Shown in pieces: positions 10,000 to 18,299 of a DNA stretch of 64,000 nt (positions are counted from its first letter, which is position 1; each line of letters starts with the position of its first letter). The notes under the pieces were generated by a model that saw only the letters and a program-made list of their open reading frames with translations, was not told where the DNA came from and made no database searches. The translations under genes and the position numbers were made by a program. The DNA comes from Pseudomonas entomophila (GTDB lineage Bacteria; Pseudomonadota; Gammaproteobacteria; Pseudomonadales; Pseudomonadaceae), in contig NZ_JAAMQJ010000017.1 of NCBI RefSeq assembly GCF_013523125.1, positions 1 to 64,000 on the forward strand. Reading direction: 5' to 3'.

Positions 10000-10950
10000 T
10001 TACCCCTCGGCAACGCGCATCTCACGCGTCTCCCCCCGCAACAGCGGCGCATTCAACTCCGTCACCTGCCGGATGTAGTCCCACAGCAGCGTGATCCGCT
10101 TGAGCTTCCTCAAGTCCTCCCGGCAATACATCCAGAACTGCCGGTCGATCACCACCTCGTCCGGCAACAGCGCCACCAGCCGTGGATCCTGCGCCGCCAG
10201 GAAGCACGGCAGGATCGCCAGGCCGTGCCCCTGCAGCGTCGCGGTGTACTGGGCCACCACGCTGGTGCTGCGCAGGTGCACGTTGGCATCGGGAATCAGG
10301 TGGTTCAGGTACAGCAGCTCGGCACTGAAGGCCAGGTCATCGACGTAGCTGATGAAGCGGTGCCGGGCCAGGTCCGCGACGCAAGTGATCGGTGCATGGG
10401 CGTCCAAGTAGGCCTGGGTCGCGTACAGCCGCAGCCGGTAGTCGCACAACCGACAGCAGACGTAAGGACCATGCTCCGGGCGTTCGAGGGCGATGACCAG
10501 GTCGGCCTCGCGCTTGGACAGGCTGATGAAGTGCGGCAGCGGCAGGATGTCCACCGAAATGGCCGGATACTGCTCGACGAAATGGCTCAGTTGCGGGGTG
10601 ACGAAGAAACTGCCGAAGCCTTCGGTGCAGCCCATGCGAATGTGGCCGGACAACGCCATGCCGGACCCTGAGACTTGCTCGCAGGCCGCATGCAGCGTGC
10701 TTTCCAGGGTTTCGGCGAAGCCCAGCAGGCGTTGCCCTTCGGCGGTGAGGGTAAAGCCGTTGGCGCGGGACTTCTCGTACAGCAAGGTGCCCAGGCTGCG
10801 CTCCAGCGAGGCGATGCGCCGGGAGACGGTGGTGTAGTCGACCCCCAGGCGCTGCGCGGCGCGGCTGGCCTTGCGGGTGCGCGCCACCTCGAGGAAGAAC
10901 TTCAGGTCGTCCCAGTTCAAGGTGCCGAGGGCAGTAGGGTCTTTTTGCAT
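10000..10950 (-). CDS. LysR-family transcriptional regulator
   Basis: The 316-aa protein has an N-terminal winged helix-turn-helix (LKFFLEVARTRKASRAAQRL then VDYTTVSRRIASLE, residues about 16-60) and a LysR substrate-binding domain from about residue 100 (SGHIRMGCTEGFGSFFVTPQ). It is transcribed divergently from mmsA across a 134-bp region, so it probably controls mmsA-mmsB in response to a valine-pathway metabolite; this role is inferred from position only. P. aeruginosa uses an AraC-type MmsR for the same operon, so the name mmsR is not applied here. Confidence 0.9.
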   Translation of the reverse strand: MQKDPTALGTLNWDDLKFFLEVARTRKASRAAQRLGVDYTTVSRRIASLERSLGTLLYEKSRANGFTLTAEGQRLLGFAETLESTLHAACEQVSGSGMALSGHIRMGCTEGFGSFFVTPQLSHFVEQYPAISVDILPLPHFISLSKREADLVIALERPEHGPYVCCRLCDYRLRLYATQAYLDAHAPITCVADLARHRFISYVDDLAFSAELLYLNHLIPDANVHLRSTSVVAQYTATLQGHGLAILPCFLAAQDPRLVALLPDEVVIDRQFWMYCREDLRKLKRITLLWDYIRQVTELNAPLLRGETREMRVAEG

Positions 10951-11084
10951 GATCGACCGGCTTTTTTGTCAGGGCATGTCGGATATTTGCCTATCTATAC
11001 TCCAATCCACCCCAGGCCCCAAGCGTTCGTGCACTGCCCGACGCCGGCCATCACGCGCCCAGAACAACACCAAGGAGAGCGCCC
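10951..11084. promoter_or_regulatory. Divergent promoter region of lysR and mmsA
   Basis: This AT-richer gap between two divergent genes must hold both promoters and the likely LysR binding site. A clear AAGGAGAGC ribosome site precedes the mmsA ATG. I could not assign -35/-10 boxes with confidence. Confidence 0.5.
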
Positions 11085-12608
11085 ATGAATGCACCCCTGA
11101 CCGCCGAGCGGACCCAGGTCCACCAGGCCCGTCTGCTGATCGAAGGCCGCTGGGTCGAGTCCCAGGCGAGCGAATGGCACGACGTGGTCAACCCGGCCAC
11201 CCAGCAGGTCCTGGCCCGCGTGCCGTTCGCCACGCCCGACGAAGTCGACGCGGCCATCGATGCGGCCCAGCGCGCCTATGCCGGCTGGCGCGACACGCCG
11301 ATCGGCGCGCGCACGCGCATCATGCTCAAGCTGCAGGCGCTGATCCGCGAGCACAGCCCGCGCATCGCCGCGACCCTCAGTGCCGAGCAGGGCAAGACCC
11401 TGGCCGATGCCGAAGGCGACATCTTCCGCGGGCTGGAGGTGGTGGAACATGCCGCCTCGATCGGCTCGCTGCAGATGGGCGAATTCGCCGAGAACGTCGC
11501 CGGTGGCGTGGACACCTACACGCTGCGTCAGCCCATCGGCGTCTGTGTCGGCATCACGCCGTTCAACTTTCCGGCGATGATCCCGCTGTGGATGTTTCCG
11601 ATGGCGATCGTCTGCGGCAACACCTTCGTGCTCAAGCCTTCCGAGCAGGACCCGCTGTCCACGCTGATGCTGGTCGAGCTGGCGCTGGAGGCCGGTGTGC
11701 CGCCAGGGGTGCTCAACGTGGTGCACGGTGGCAAGCAGGTGGTGGACCGGTTGTGCACCCACCCAAGCGTCAAGGCGGTGTCGTTCGTCGGCTCCACGGC
11801 CGTCGGCACCCACGTGTACGATCTGGCGGGCCGTCACGGCAAGCGGGTGCAGTCGATGATGGGCGCGAAGAACCACGCCGTGGTGTTGCCCGACGCCAAC
11901 CGCCAGCAGACTGTCAATGCACTGGTCGGTGCGGCCTTCGGCGCTGCCGGGCAGCGCTGCATGGCCACCTCGGTGGTGGTACTGGTCGGCTCGGCTCGCG
12001 ACTGGCTGCCGGACCTGGTCGCGGCGGCGCGCCAGCTCACGGTCAATGCCGGCAGCGAGCCGGGCACCGATGTCGGCCCGCTGATCTCGCGCAAGGCCAA
12101 GGCCCGTGTGCTGAGCCTGATCGAAAGCGGCCTGGACGAGGGCGCCGTGCTCGAACTCGACGGTCGCCACGTCGAGGTGCCAGGCTACGAGGACGGCAAC
12201 TTCGTCGGCCCGACGCTGTTCTCTGGCGTGACCACCGACATGCGCATCTACACCGAAGAAATCTTCGGCCCGGTGCTGGTGGTGCTGGAGGTCGACACCC
12301 TCAAGGAGGCCATCGCGCTGGTCAACCGCAACCCGTTCGGCAACGGCACCGGGCTGTTCACCCAGAGCGGCGCGGCGGCGCGGACGTTCCAGAACCGTAT
12401 CGACGTCGGCCAGGTGGGCATCAACATCCCGATTCCGGTCCCCGTGCCGTTCTTCAGTTTCACCGGCTCGCGCGGCTCGAAGCTGGGCGACCTGGGGCCG
12501 TATGGCAAGCAGGTGGTGCAGTTCTACACCCAGACCAAGACGGTCACCGCCCGCTGGTTCGACGACGACAGCGTGAGCGGCGTCAACACCACCATCAGCC
12601 TGCGTTGA
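11085..12608 (+). CDS. mmsA: Methylmalonate-semialdehyde dehydrogenase (acylating)
   Basis: MmsA converts methylmalonate semialdehyde (and malonate semialdehyde) with NAD+ and CoA to propionyl-CoA (acetyl-CoA) in valine degradation. The 507-aa product is a full-length aldehyde dehydrogenase: [19 protein letters not shown] (cofactor and substrate region), FVGSTAVG, and the catalytic Cys292 in [11 protein letters not shown]. The C-terminal [17 protein letters not shown] is typical of the MmsA subgroup. It has a strong ribosome site and is followed after 10 bases by mmsB, forming an operon. Confidence 0.96.
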   Translation: MNAPLTAERTQVHQARLLIEGRWVESQASEWHDVVNPATQQVLARVPFATPDEVDAAIDAAQRAYAGWRDTPIGARTRIMLKLQALIREHSPRIAATLSAEQGKTLADAEGDIFRGLEVVEHAASIGSLQMGEFAENVAGGVDTYTLRQPIGVCVGITPFNFPAMIPLWMFPMAIVCGNTFVLKPSEQDPLSTLMLVELALEAGVPPGVLNVVHGGKQVVDRLCTHPSVKAVSFVGSTAVGTHVYDLAGRHGKRVQSMMGAKNHAVVLPDANRQQTVNALVGAAFGAAGQRCMATSVVVLVGSARDWLPDLVAAARQLTVNAGSEPGTDVGPLISRKAKARVLSLIESGLDEGAVLELDGRHVEVPGYEDGNFVGPTLFSGVTTDMRIYTEEIFGPVLVVLEVDTLKEAIALVNRNPFGNGTGLFTQSGAAARTFQNRIDVGQVGINIPIPVPVPFFSFTGSRGSKLGDLGPYGKQVVQFYTQTKTVTARWFDDDSVSGVNTTISLR

Positions 12609-12618
12609 GGAGTTCATC

Positions 12619-13506
12619 ATGCGTATCGCATTCATCGGCTTGGGCAACATGGGCGCGCCCATGGCCCGCAACCTGCTGGCCGCGGGGCACGCGCTGATGC
12701 TGTTCGACCTCAATCGGCAGGTGCTGGACGCATTGGCCGAATTCGGCGGCCAGGTAAGCGCCTCGCCCAAGGCGGCGGCCTCGACCGCCGAGCTGGTCAT
12801 CACCATGCTGCCGGCCGCGGCGCATGTGCGCAGCGTCTACCTGGGCGAAGACGGCGTGCTGGCCGGCATCCGTCCGGGCACACCGGCGCTCGATTGCAGC
12901 ACCATCGACCCGCAGACCGCGCGCGAAGTGTCCAAGGCCGCTGCTGCCCAAGGCGTCGAGCTGGGCGATGCGCCCGTGTCCGGCGGTACCGGCGGGGCTG
13001 CGGCGGGCACCTTGACCTTCATGGTCGGTGCCAGTCCGGCCTTGTTCGACACCCTCAAGCCAGTGCTGGCGGTAATGGGGCGCAACGTGGTGCACTGTGG
13101 CGAGGTCGGCACTGGGCAGATCGCCAAGATCTGCAACAACCTGCTGCTGGGCATTTCCATGATCGGCGTGTCGGAAGCCATGGCGCTGGGCAGCGCGCTG
13201 GGGATCGACCTGCAGGTGCTGGCCGGGATCATCAACAGCTCCACCGGGCGCTGCTGGAGTTCCGAGGCGTACAACCCGTGGCCCGGCATCGTCGAGACCG
13301 CGCCGGCATCGCGTGGCTATACCGGTGGCTTCGGCGCCGACCTGATGCTCAAGGACCTGGGCCTGGCGACCGAGGCGGCCCGGCAGGCCCGGCAACCGGT
13401 GATGATGGGCGCGCTGGCGCAGCAGCTGTACCAGGCCATGAGCCAGCGCGGGGAGGGCGGCAAGGACTTCTCCGCGATCATCGAAAGCTATCGCGCGTCG
13501 TCCTGA
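12619..13506 (+). CDS. mmsB: 3-hydroxyisobutyrate dehydrogenase
   Basis: MmsB oxidises 3-hydroxyisobutyrate to methylmalonate semialdehyde, the substrate of MmsA. The 295-aa protein has the N-terminal Rossmann motif IGLGNMGAPMARNLL (residues 5-19), the substrate loop DAPVSGGTGGAAAGTL near residue 118, and the catalytic-lysine helix GQIAKICNNLLLG near 168. GAGG precedes the ATG. It lies ten bases after mmsA in the same operon. Confidence 0.96.
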   Translation: MRIAFIGLGNMGAPMARNLLAAGHALMLFDLNRQVLDALAEFGGQVSASPKAAASTAELVITMLPAAAHVRSVYLGEDGVLAGIRPGTPALDCSTIDPQTAREVSKAAAAQGVELGDAPVSGGTGGAAAGTLTFMVGASPALFDTLKPVLAVMGRNVVHCGEVGTGQIAKICNNLLLGISMIGVSEAMALGSALGIDLQVLAGIINSSTGRCWSSEAYNPWPGIVETAPASRGYTGGFGADLMLKDLGLATEAARQARQPVMMGALAQQLYQAMSQRGEGGKDFSAIIESYRASS

Positions 13507-13512
13507 GGCCGA

Positions 13513-13538
13513 GCGGGTCGCTCGTGCGTACGACCCGC
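13513..13538. terminator. Hairpin between mmsB and cupin fragment
   Basis: GCGGGTCG and CGACCCGC form an 8-bp stem around a 10-base loop between convergent genes. There is no T tract, so a role as bidirectional terminator is only suggested by position. Confidence 0.4.
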
Positions 13539-13546
13539 CGACTCGA

Positions 13547-13691
13547 TCAGGCGAAGACGAAGTACTTGCGCACGGTCTCGACCACTTCCCAGGTGCCTTT
13601 CATCCCCGGCTCGATGACGAACACGTCACCGGCCTTGAGGTGCTTGGGCGCCTCGCCTTCGGGCGTGATGATGCAGTAGCCGTCGAGGAAG
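13547..13691 (-). pseudogene. Cupin gene, 3' fragment cut off by the island
   Basis: On the minus strand this encodes the last 47 residues of a small cupin protein: …FLDGYCIITPEG, KHLKAGDVFVIEPG, ending VRKYFVFA. The matching 5' part lies 40 kb away at 53844-54056. Joining the two across the shared CGAGGAAG gives a seamless 114-codon gene. Composition is GC-rich like the backbone. The family is a cupin_3-like single-domain protein of unknown substrate. The break point follows residue 69 of the intact protein. Confidence 0.9.
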
Positions 13692-13701
13692 GTTAACCCA
13701 A
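13684..13701. repeat. Left attachment site: 8-bp core plus terminal inverted repeat
   Basis: The core CGAGGAAG (13684-13691) recurs in direct orientation at 53849-53856. Immediately inside is GTTAACCCAA, which is nearly the reverse complement of TTGGTTTAAC at 53835-53844. Similarity continues loosely inward (ATA…CCCAAAA on both arms), as expected for recombinase arm sites. Confidence 0.75.
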
Positions 13702-13804
13702 GCTATAGTCCCAAAAAAATTTGGCCTACCTCTCTGCTGGACCGAGCTCAGCTATGCTGTGAAAACGAAAGTCGCCAACTGCATTGATCTCCGGAGTCAG
13801 CAAA

Positions 13805-15166
13805 ATGCCTGTTTTCTTCGAACGATCCCATCGTGAGTACAGAGTGCTGAGATTGGATGCAACTGGTTTTCGACCGGTGTTGCCTGTAATCATTACAGAC
13901 GAAGGGATACTTAAGGATTTTGCTCACTATATGTACTTGAATGGGCGTAAGAGCAGGTCATGGCAAGATAGTGCGACCTTTGCTGTGCAGCTGTTGTTGG
14001 AATATGTAGAAGCTAATCATCAGTTTTTTGATTCTCCCCAAATGCTGTTTAGATCGTTTTCCAATTCACTGTATAGTGGTACCGTGGAGCGGGGGTGCGA
14101 TCCGTCTGAGTTGTGGTGGGAGCCAAGACAGCCAGATGATGCCTCCAAGATTATTTCCGCGATTACTCAATTTTCAGACTGGCTGGCTGCGCTAAATGAA
14201 GATTCTGGACTGGTTTTAAATACTTGGCGCAAAGCGAATCGTGCTGAGGAAAAACTTAATTGGGCAGCTTACGTCCATCGGAAGAATAATGCTTTTCTTT
14301 CGCATCTTTGGATAAAGCCACCTGATTTTTCAATGAGTAGGGAGGTCAGGTCTACTTCAATGATAGGCTTTGATCTAGAGCCTGCAAAAGATTTTCCCGA
14401 AGAATCGATTGATGCCTTTCTTGCGCAGGGGTTCAAGCTTCGGAAAAATGTATACAGTATTAGAGATATCTTAATCACTATGCTCATGCATTATGGCGGG
14501 CTAAGGTTATCTGAGGCGTTGAGCTTGTGGTGCGATGATGTCACAGTTGAGAAAGGTGAAGTTGTCGTTCGAATTTATCATCCTCAACTCGGATTAGCGC
14601 CTGGAAAAAAACGGATGAAGCGTCAAGCATTTCTGCGTGACAAGTATGGGCTGATTCCTAGAAATCTACTGGTCAAATCGCAGGATTCTTTGTTTTTGGG
14701 TGCGAAGGGTAGGGCGTTTACTGATCGTCAGCGCATGAGTTTTGAAGTTTTCTTTCATCCCGCATTCAAGGCAGAAGTATTTGCGAAGTTGTGGAGTGAA
14801 TATCATTGCATGCACAGAGTGAAACCTGCATTAGGTCAAGAGCATCCTTATGCATTCACTAACAAGCTTGGGCAGCCGTATTCACATACCGCCTACAGGA
14901 AAGCACATAGAGCGGCTGTAAAGCGCATTGGGTTGATCAGTGAGAAAATGTTAGGTACTACCCCTCATGGACACAGGCATTCCTATGGGCAGCGACTTGC
15001 CGCAGACGGAGCCACGGATCTTACGATTAAGTCAGCTATGCATCACTCGTCTATTGAATCAAGTGGAGTATATACTCAGCCAAAATCAACGCAGGTTCGC
15101 GCAACTCTGGCTGCTCTTGAATCGAAAATGGCATACAAGTATCTCGATGCAGATAGTGGCGATTAA
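13805..15166 (+). CDS. gmtY: Tyrosine recombinase, GmtY-like
   Basis: The 453-aa protein is a site-specific tyrosine recombinase. Catalytic residues are readable in the C-terminal half: Arg234 (YGGLRLSEAL), His388 and Arg391 (TPHGHRHSYG), His413/His414 (SAMHHSS) and the nucleophile Tyr423 (GVYTQP). The N-terminal half is the DNA-binding region. The start at 13805 has CGGAG about nine bases upstream; an earlier in-frame ATG at 13784 lacks one. It is the first gene inside the left end and reads inward. With the two genes at the right end it matches the Gamma-Mobile-Trio set by size and arrangement; that family name rests on my memory of the published proteins. Low GC, rare-codon rich, clearly foreign. 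Confidence 0.78.
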   Translation: MPVFFERSHREYRVLRLDATGFRPVLPVIITDEGILKDFAHYMYLNGRKSRSWQDSATFAVQLLLEYVEANHQFFDSPQMLFRSFSNSLYSGTVERGCDPSELWWEPRQPDDASKIISAITQFSDWLAALNEDSGLVLNTWRKANRAEEKLNWAAYVHRKNNAFLSHLWIKPPDFSMSREVRSTSMIGFDLEPAKDFPEESIDAFLAQGFKLRKNVYSIRDILITMLMHYGGLRLSEALSLWCDDVTVEKGEVVVRIYHPQLGLAPGKKRMKRQAFLRDKYGLIPRNLLVKSQDSLFLGAKGRAFTDRQRMSFEVFFHPAFKAEVFAKLWSEYHCMHRVKPALGQEHPYAFTNKLGQPYSHTAYRKAHRAAVKRIGLISEKMLGTTPHGHRHSYGQRLAADGATDLTIKSAMHHSSIESSGVYTQPKSTQVRATLAALESKMAYKYLDADSGD

Positions 15167-15390
15167 GGTATGCGGAGTCTACTGGAGTAATTTAGGTTAG
15201 AGTCGCCACTGGTTTCCTCGGTGCTCTCTAAGTTCATGATCTAGCGTTTCTCGTGCTCTACTGGCAACAGTTGCATAATATATGCCGCACCGGCGTTTAT
15301 GAGTATCTCCATGTAATCGAAAATACAACTCCGGCCTTCGTAATGCGTTGCGTAGATTTTTCGTCGGATTCGCTCCCGGTTCAGAATTTT

Positions 15391-15990
15391 TCAGTTCACA
15401 TTTCGAGCGTAGTTGGCCAGTGCTGAGCGCATCCACTTAGGCATTTTGCATTCCATGAGCCTTTTGAACTCTTCAGCGCTGAGCGAGCTGACAATCTTGC
15501 TCGCGACCTGCTCATCCACCCCATTTTCTCCGAGATACCAAAAAGCGGTCAGGGCCGTCCCTATTGGCGTTCCAGCTTGCTGGAGTCGTTGGCGAGACGC
15601 ATGGCGCAGCCTAACAACCGCGTTACCGATCTTGATCTCACGTGTCGTCCCGCTGGTGTAGTAAGTAGGCAGGACCTGCATCTGAACACTCAGCCCCAGT
15701 CGACGAACAGCTTCTGCACCATGGATCTGGATAGTCTCGCCTCTTGCCCTAGCGACGGCTTCCAATACAGAAAGCGGGTTGGCTCGAACCCTTTTACCCG
15801 TGTATTGGCTGTGCTTGGGACGCATGTAAACGCCGCGGGCAACGCGCTCCAGGGAACCCCTGAGCACCATTCGAGAAAGAGCTTTGTTTACCGCGGAGCG
15901 AGAGCCGGCTCGCTCGAATACGGCTCTAACAAAGGGCCTTCCCTTAGGCATACGCTTGATTCGGTTCGATATAGACTCTGCGATAGACAC
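15391..15990 (-). CDS. DUF6088 / AbiEi-like antitoxin protein
   Basis: The roughly 199-aa product begins SIAESISNRIKRMPKGRPF and continues with a winged-helix segment (VNKALSRMVLRGSLERVARG, YMRPKHSQYTGK) and VQIHGAEAVRRLGL-like sequence (here IQIHGAEAVRRLGLS), then YYTSGTTREIKIG. This is the DUF6088 family, related to AbiEi antitoxins of type IV systems. I favour the GTG at 15990 because family members usually begin at this point; the frame is open further upstream. The expected nucleotidyltransferase toxin (AbiEii) is not next to it: 15167-15390 holds no convincing gene. It may be an orphan or paired functionally with the short antitoxin-like gene upstream. Confidence 0.72.
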   Translation of the reverse strand: MSIAESISNRIKRMPKGRPFVRAVFERAGSRSAVNKALSRMVLRGSLERVARGVYMRPKHSQYTGKRVRANPLSVLEAVARARGETIQIHGAEAVRRLGLSVQMQVLPTYYTSGTTREIKIGNAVVRLRHASRQRLQQAGTPIGTALTAFWYLGENGVDEQVASKIVSSLSAEEFKRLMECKMPKWMRSALANYARNVN

Positions 15991-16048
15991 AGCTAAACCT
16001 ATGTCAGACGAGTAGTGGACAGGTCCTCTGGCATGGAACCTTGCGGCG

Positions 16049-16315
16049 TTAAGCGTAGACGCCGTGTTCAATTCGTTCTAGAAGTGTCACCACTTGCTGA
16101 TAGCCCGATCGACTTATCAGGATGATGCAAGGTACCTGATGACTTAGCCCGATCGCTGGTTTGTATAGCCATTGCGCGGCGAGCACTCGACTGCCAAGCA
16201 CTCGCGTCGCCAGGTGCAAGATTTGCTCGCACCTTCCTTTGTAGCATCGGTGGACGATGCTCCAGCATCCCAGCGGTGAACTGGGGCAAAGCGCTAGTAT
16301 CTGAGGATCGTTCAT
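16049..16315 (-). CDS. Short DUF2384 (Xre/MbcA/ParS-type) antitoxin-like protein
   Basis: An 88-aa product whose C-terminal half (ATRVLGSRVLAAQWLYKP … VVTLLERIEHGVYA) matches the toxin-binding DUF2384 domain; the ending RIEHGVYA is a hallmark. Full antitoxins of this family are about 130-150 aa with an N-terminal helix-turn-helix, which is lacking here. GAGGTG sits five bases before the ATG, supporting this start and arguing against a mere fragment. The usual RES-domain toxin is absent. It lies 58 bases upstream of the DUF6088 gene on the same strand. Confidence 0.6.
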   Translation of the reverse strand: MNDPQILALCPSSPLGCWSIVHRCYKGRCEQILHLATRVLGSRVLAAQWLYKPAIGLSHQVPCIILISRSGYQQVVTLLERIEHGVYA

Positions 16316-16636
16316 TTGCACACCTCAAATGTGAAAGCGTATCTCTCAACCGGCTAGTCGGCCAACGGGTTCCATTCTCTTGCCGGCTTGTGCGGCTATA
16401 TCGAGGAACCTTCCTCGCGTCTGTGCCCGCCCTCGCAGAAGCTCTTGGGCGCTGCCTTCCTGTTCCGACTTGATACGCCACTTCTCAGTCTTTACCTTCC
16501 GCCGGCCTTTCAATGTCTCTCCTTTCCCTCATAGGTAGGGCCCAGGCGCAACCCAGCCAATGGGTCAGGAAGCGCAGAATTTGGTTGCATCAGACAGGAC
16601 ATCTCAGCCCATGCTGAAGGGTGCAGATGCCCATCC
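16316..16636. other. Intergenic stretch, nothing recognised
   Basis: About 320 bases between the DUF2384-like and XRE genes. Open frames here have no ribosome site or family resemblance. The promoter of the DUF2384-DUF6088 pair is expected at its left side. Confidence 0.5.
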
Positions 16637-16924
16637 TCATCGGTCCGATGGCGTCACGCTGAGCTCCTCACGAACGCGCTGAATGATTGAATCCAGAGTG
16701 GCATCCTTGTCCATAAAAAGGTAGCACTGGGTCAAGATCGTCAAAGGATGGACATTCATGGCAGAGGCGAGCCCATGCACCATTTCGAGGGTAGGGCCTT
16801 TTCCTCCGGCTTCCAGTTGGCTGAGGTAGGTTTGGCTGCTGTGGCCACCGAAATCTTCTTGGTTAAGGTTGCGGGATTTTCTGAGCTGCCTCATTGCTTT
16901 CCCAAATGCCTGTTTCAGTTCCAT
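16637..16924 (-). CDS. XRE-family helix-turn-helix regulator
   Basis: The 95-aa protein has a compact helix-turn-helix domain over residues 5-60 (AMRQLRKSRNLNQEDFGG, SQTYLSQLEAGGKGPTLEMV) and a short C-terminal helix. The start at MELKQAF was chosen because it begins the domain; the open frame extends 18 codons upstream into the promoter region. It is divergent from the gene at 17010 with only 85 bases between them, so it probably represses that gene and itself. Confidence 0.82.
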   Translation of the reverse strand: MELKQAFGKAMRQLRKSRNLNQEDFGGHSSQTYLSQLEAGGKGPTLEMVHGLASAMNVHPLTILTQCYLFMDKDATLDSIIQRVREELSVTPSDR

Positions 16925-17009
16925 TTTTTCATTCCTACAAAAGGAATGATGAAGCCGTCTTGAACGTCGGACATCCATTAACTATTGTTAATATTTTGAG
17001 GATTTTTCG

Positions 17010-17462
17010 ATGTTCAAGACCTACAGGCACGCTGAACTCAGCTCAGCCGACATTTTCGGAGAACCTTCCAGTCGCCGCTGGAAATTTATTGAGCTGGAGC
17101 TGCACTACCCATGGTTTTACGTGGAGCTCGTGCGCGATTATGGTGATGACATCGTGGGCAGCATGCTGATGATCCCTACGGTACCGATACTTAAACAGAT
17201 GCTTTCGGAGCTTGATGACTGCTCATGGATCGCGCAGGCACATCTGATGTCTCCTGGCCACATGAGAGGTGGGAAAGACTGGGTGATGGAACCGCTTCAG
17301 GAAGTGAGCATTGCTGAAGACGCCTCAGGGACGGAAGAGGGCTATATCTATAAGGTAGTAGGCGGGGCCTGCTACAGCATTCATCACTCGCCTCATCGAG
17401 AGAACCTCAAGGTCACAGAGATTATTTTTTCGGCTGATCGCGATCTGCGCGTGGGTGGATGA
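17010..17462 (+). CDS. Hypothetical protein beside XRE regulator
   Basis: A 150-aa soluble protein that I do not recognise. It is rich in aromatic residues (HYPWFYVELVRDYGDD) with a mixed alpha/beta look, no signal peptide and no membrane segment. The ATG is preceded by GAGGATTTTTCG (a GAGG eight bases away). Its divergent pairing with a small XRE regulator is typical of island genes under local repression, but function cannot be inferred from sequence. Confidence 0.65.
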   Translation: MFKTYRHAELSSADIFGEPSSRRWKFIELELHYPWFYVELVRDYGDDIVGSMLMIPTVPILKQMLSELDDCSWIAQAHLMSPGHMRGGKDWVMEPLQEVSIAEDASGTEEGYIYKVVGGACYSIHHSPHRENLKVTEIIFSADRDLRVGG

Positions 17463-17689
17463 GTTAAGGGGCGTGCATTTTATTTGTCGTTACGATTCTT
17501 ACGACTGCTTTGAAGGCAAAGCGAGTGCTTTAGCGTCATTCCCCTAGCTAAGAGTATATGGTACCTCTAAGCAGTATCATCATAACGGAGACGAGTTTCT
17601 GTATTTTTCGTCCTCACTCTTTGATCTCCTGTCGCTAAGCTACGGAGGTTTTCGCTCAGCAGTCAACTGGTTGCGTGAATCGCCCATGG

Positions 17690-18128
17690 GCTTTGGCCGT
17701 GGCTGACCCAATGGGCACCAGGTCGCGCTAGGCCAACATCCAGTTATGCATTGTTTTGAGGATCGGCGTCGCCATTTCCTGACGTATTCGCCCGCGATCC
17801 TCATCACTCATGTCACGCGCTTGGCGCTCGACCTCTTACAAGTCGCTGATCGAGTACAGCGCTTGTTCGGCCAGCTGACTTTTGTTAGCTACGTGCAGAT
17901 CGAAAAACTTGCGACGTGCATGAGCCATGCAGCCGGTTTCAGCGATGCCTTGCTCAAAACCAGCTTTGTAACCAGCGAAATCATCGCAAACCAGCTTGCC
18001 GTTCCAGTCGCCCAGGAAATTGCGTGCATGTTCACCGGCACGGCTTGGGCTGAAGTCGTACACCACGACTTTGAGCGCCGAAAACGGTGTCGTGCTGTAG
18101 GCCCAGGCCCAAGCGTAGGCCCTGTAGG
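17690..18128 (-). pseudogene. IS66-family transposase remnant
   Basis: Minus-strand translation gives RAYAWAWAYSTTPFSALK, VVYDFSPSRAGEHARNFLGD and CMAHARRKFFDLHVANKSQ, which match the DDE core of IS66 TnpC. The frame is broken by an in-frame TAA where family members have Tyr before EVERQARDMSDEDR, and by a TAG before RDLVP. The ends of the IS, TnpA and TnpB are missing. It marks an old insertion that has decayed; bases 17463-17689 and 18129-18299 show nothing further. Confidence 0.85.
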
Positions 18129-18299
18129 TTCACAAAAAAGGTGACATTAGGTGTTCAGTAAACTGGGAAAAACTGCCACTTCCTCTGTGAATCGGCCATG
18201 CGAAATTCACAAAATAACTGATAATCGCCTACCGCTCTCTCAGAAAAATTGACCTTATCTCTATTGTGAGGCGGGAGCAGTGAGTCGCTTCAACGATCT

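Noticed and set aside
10995..12806. 603-codon minus-strand frame opposite mmsA
   Set aside because: Antisense to a complete mmsA with a catalytic Cys; His/Arg-rich nonsense translation.
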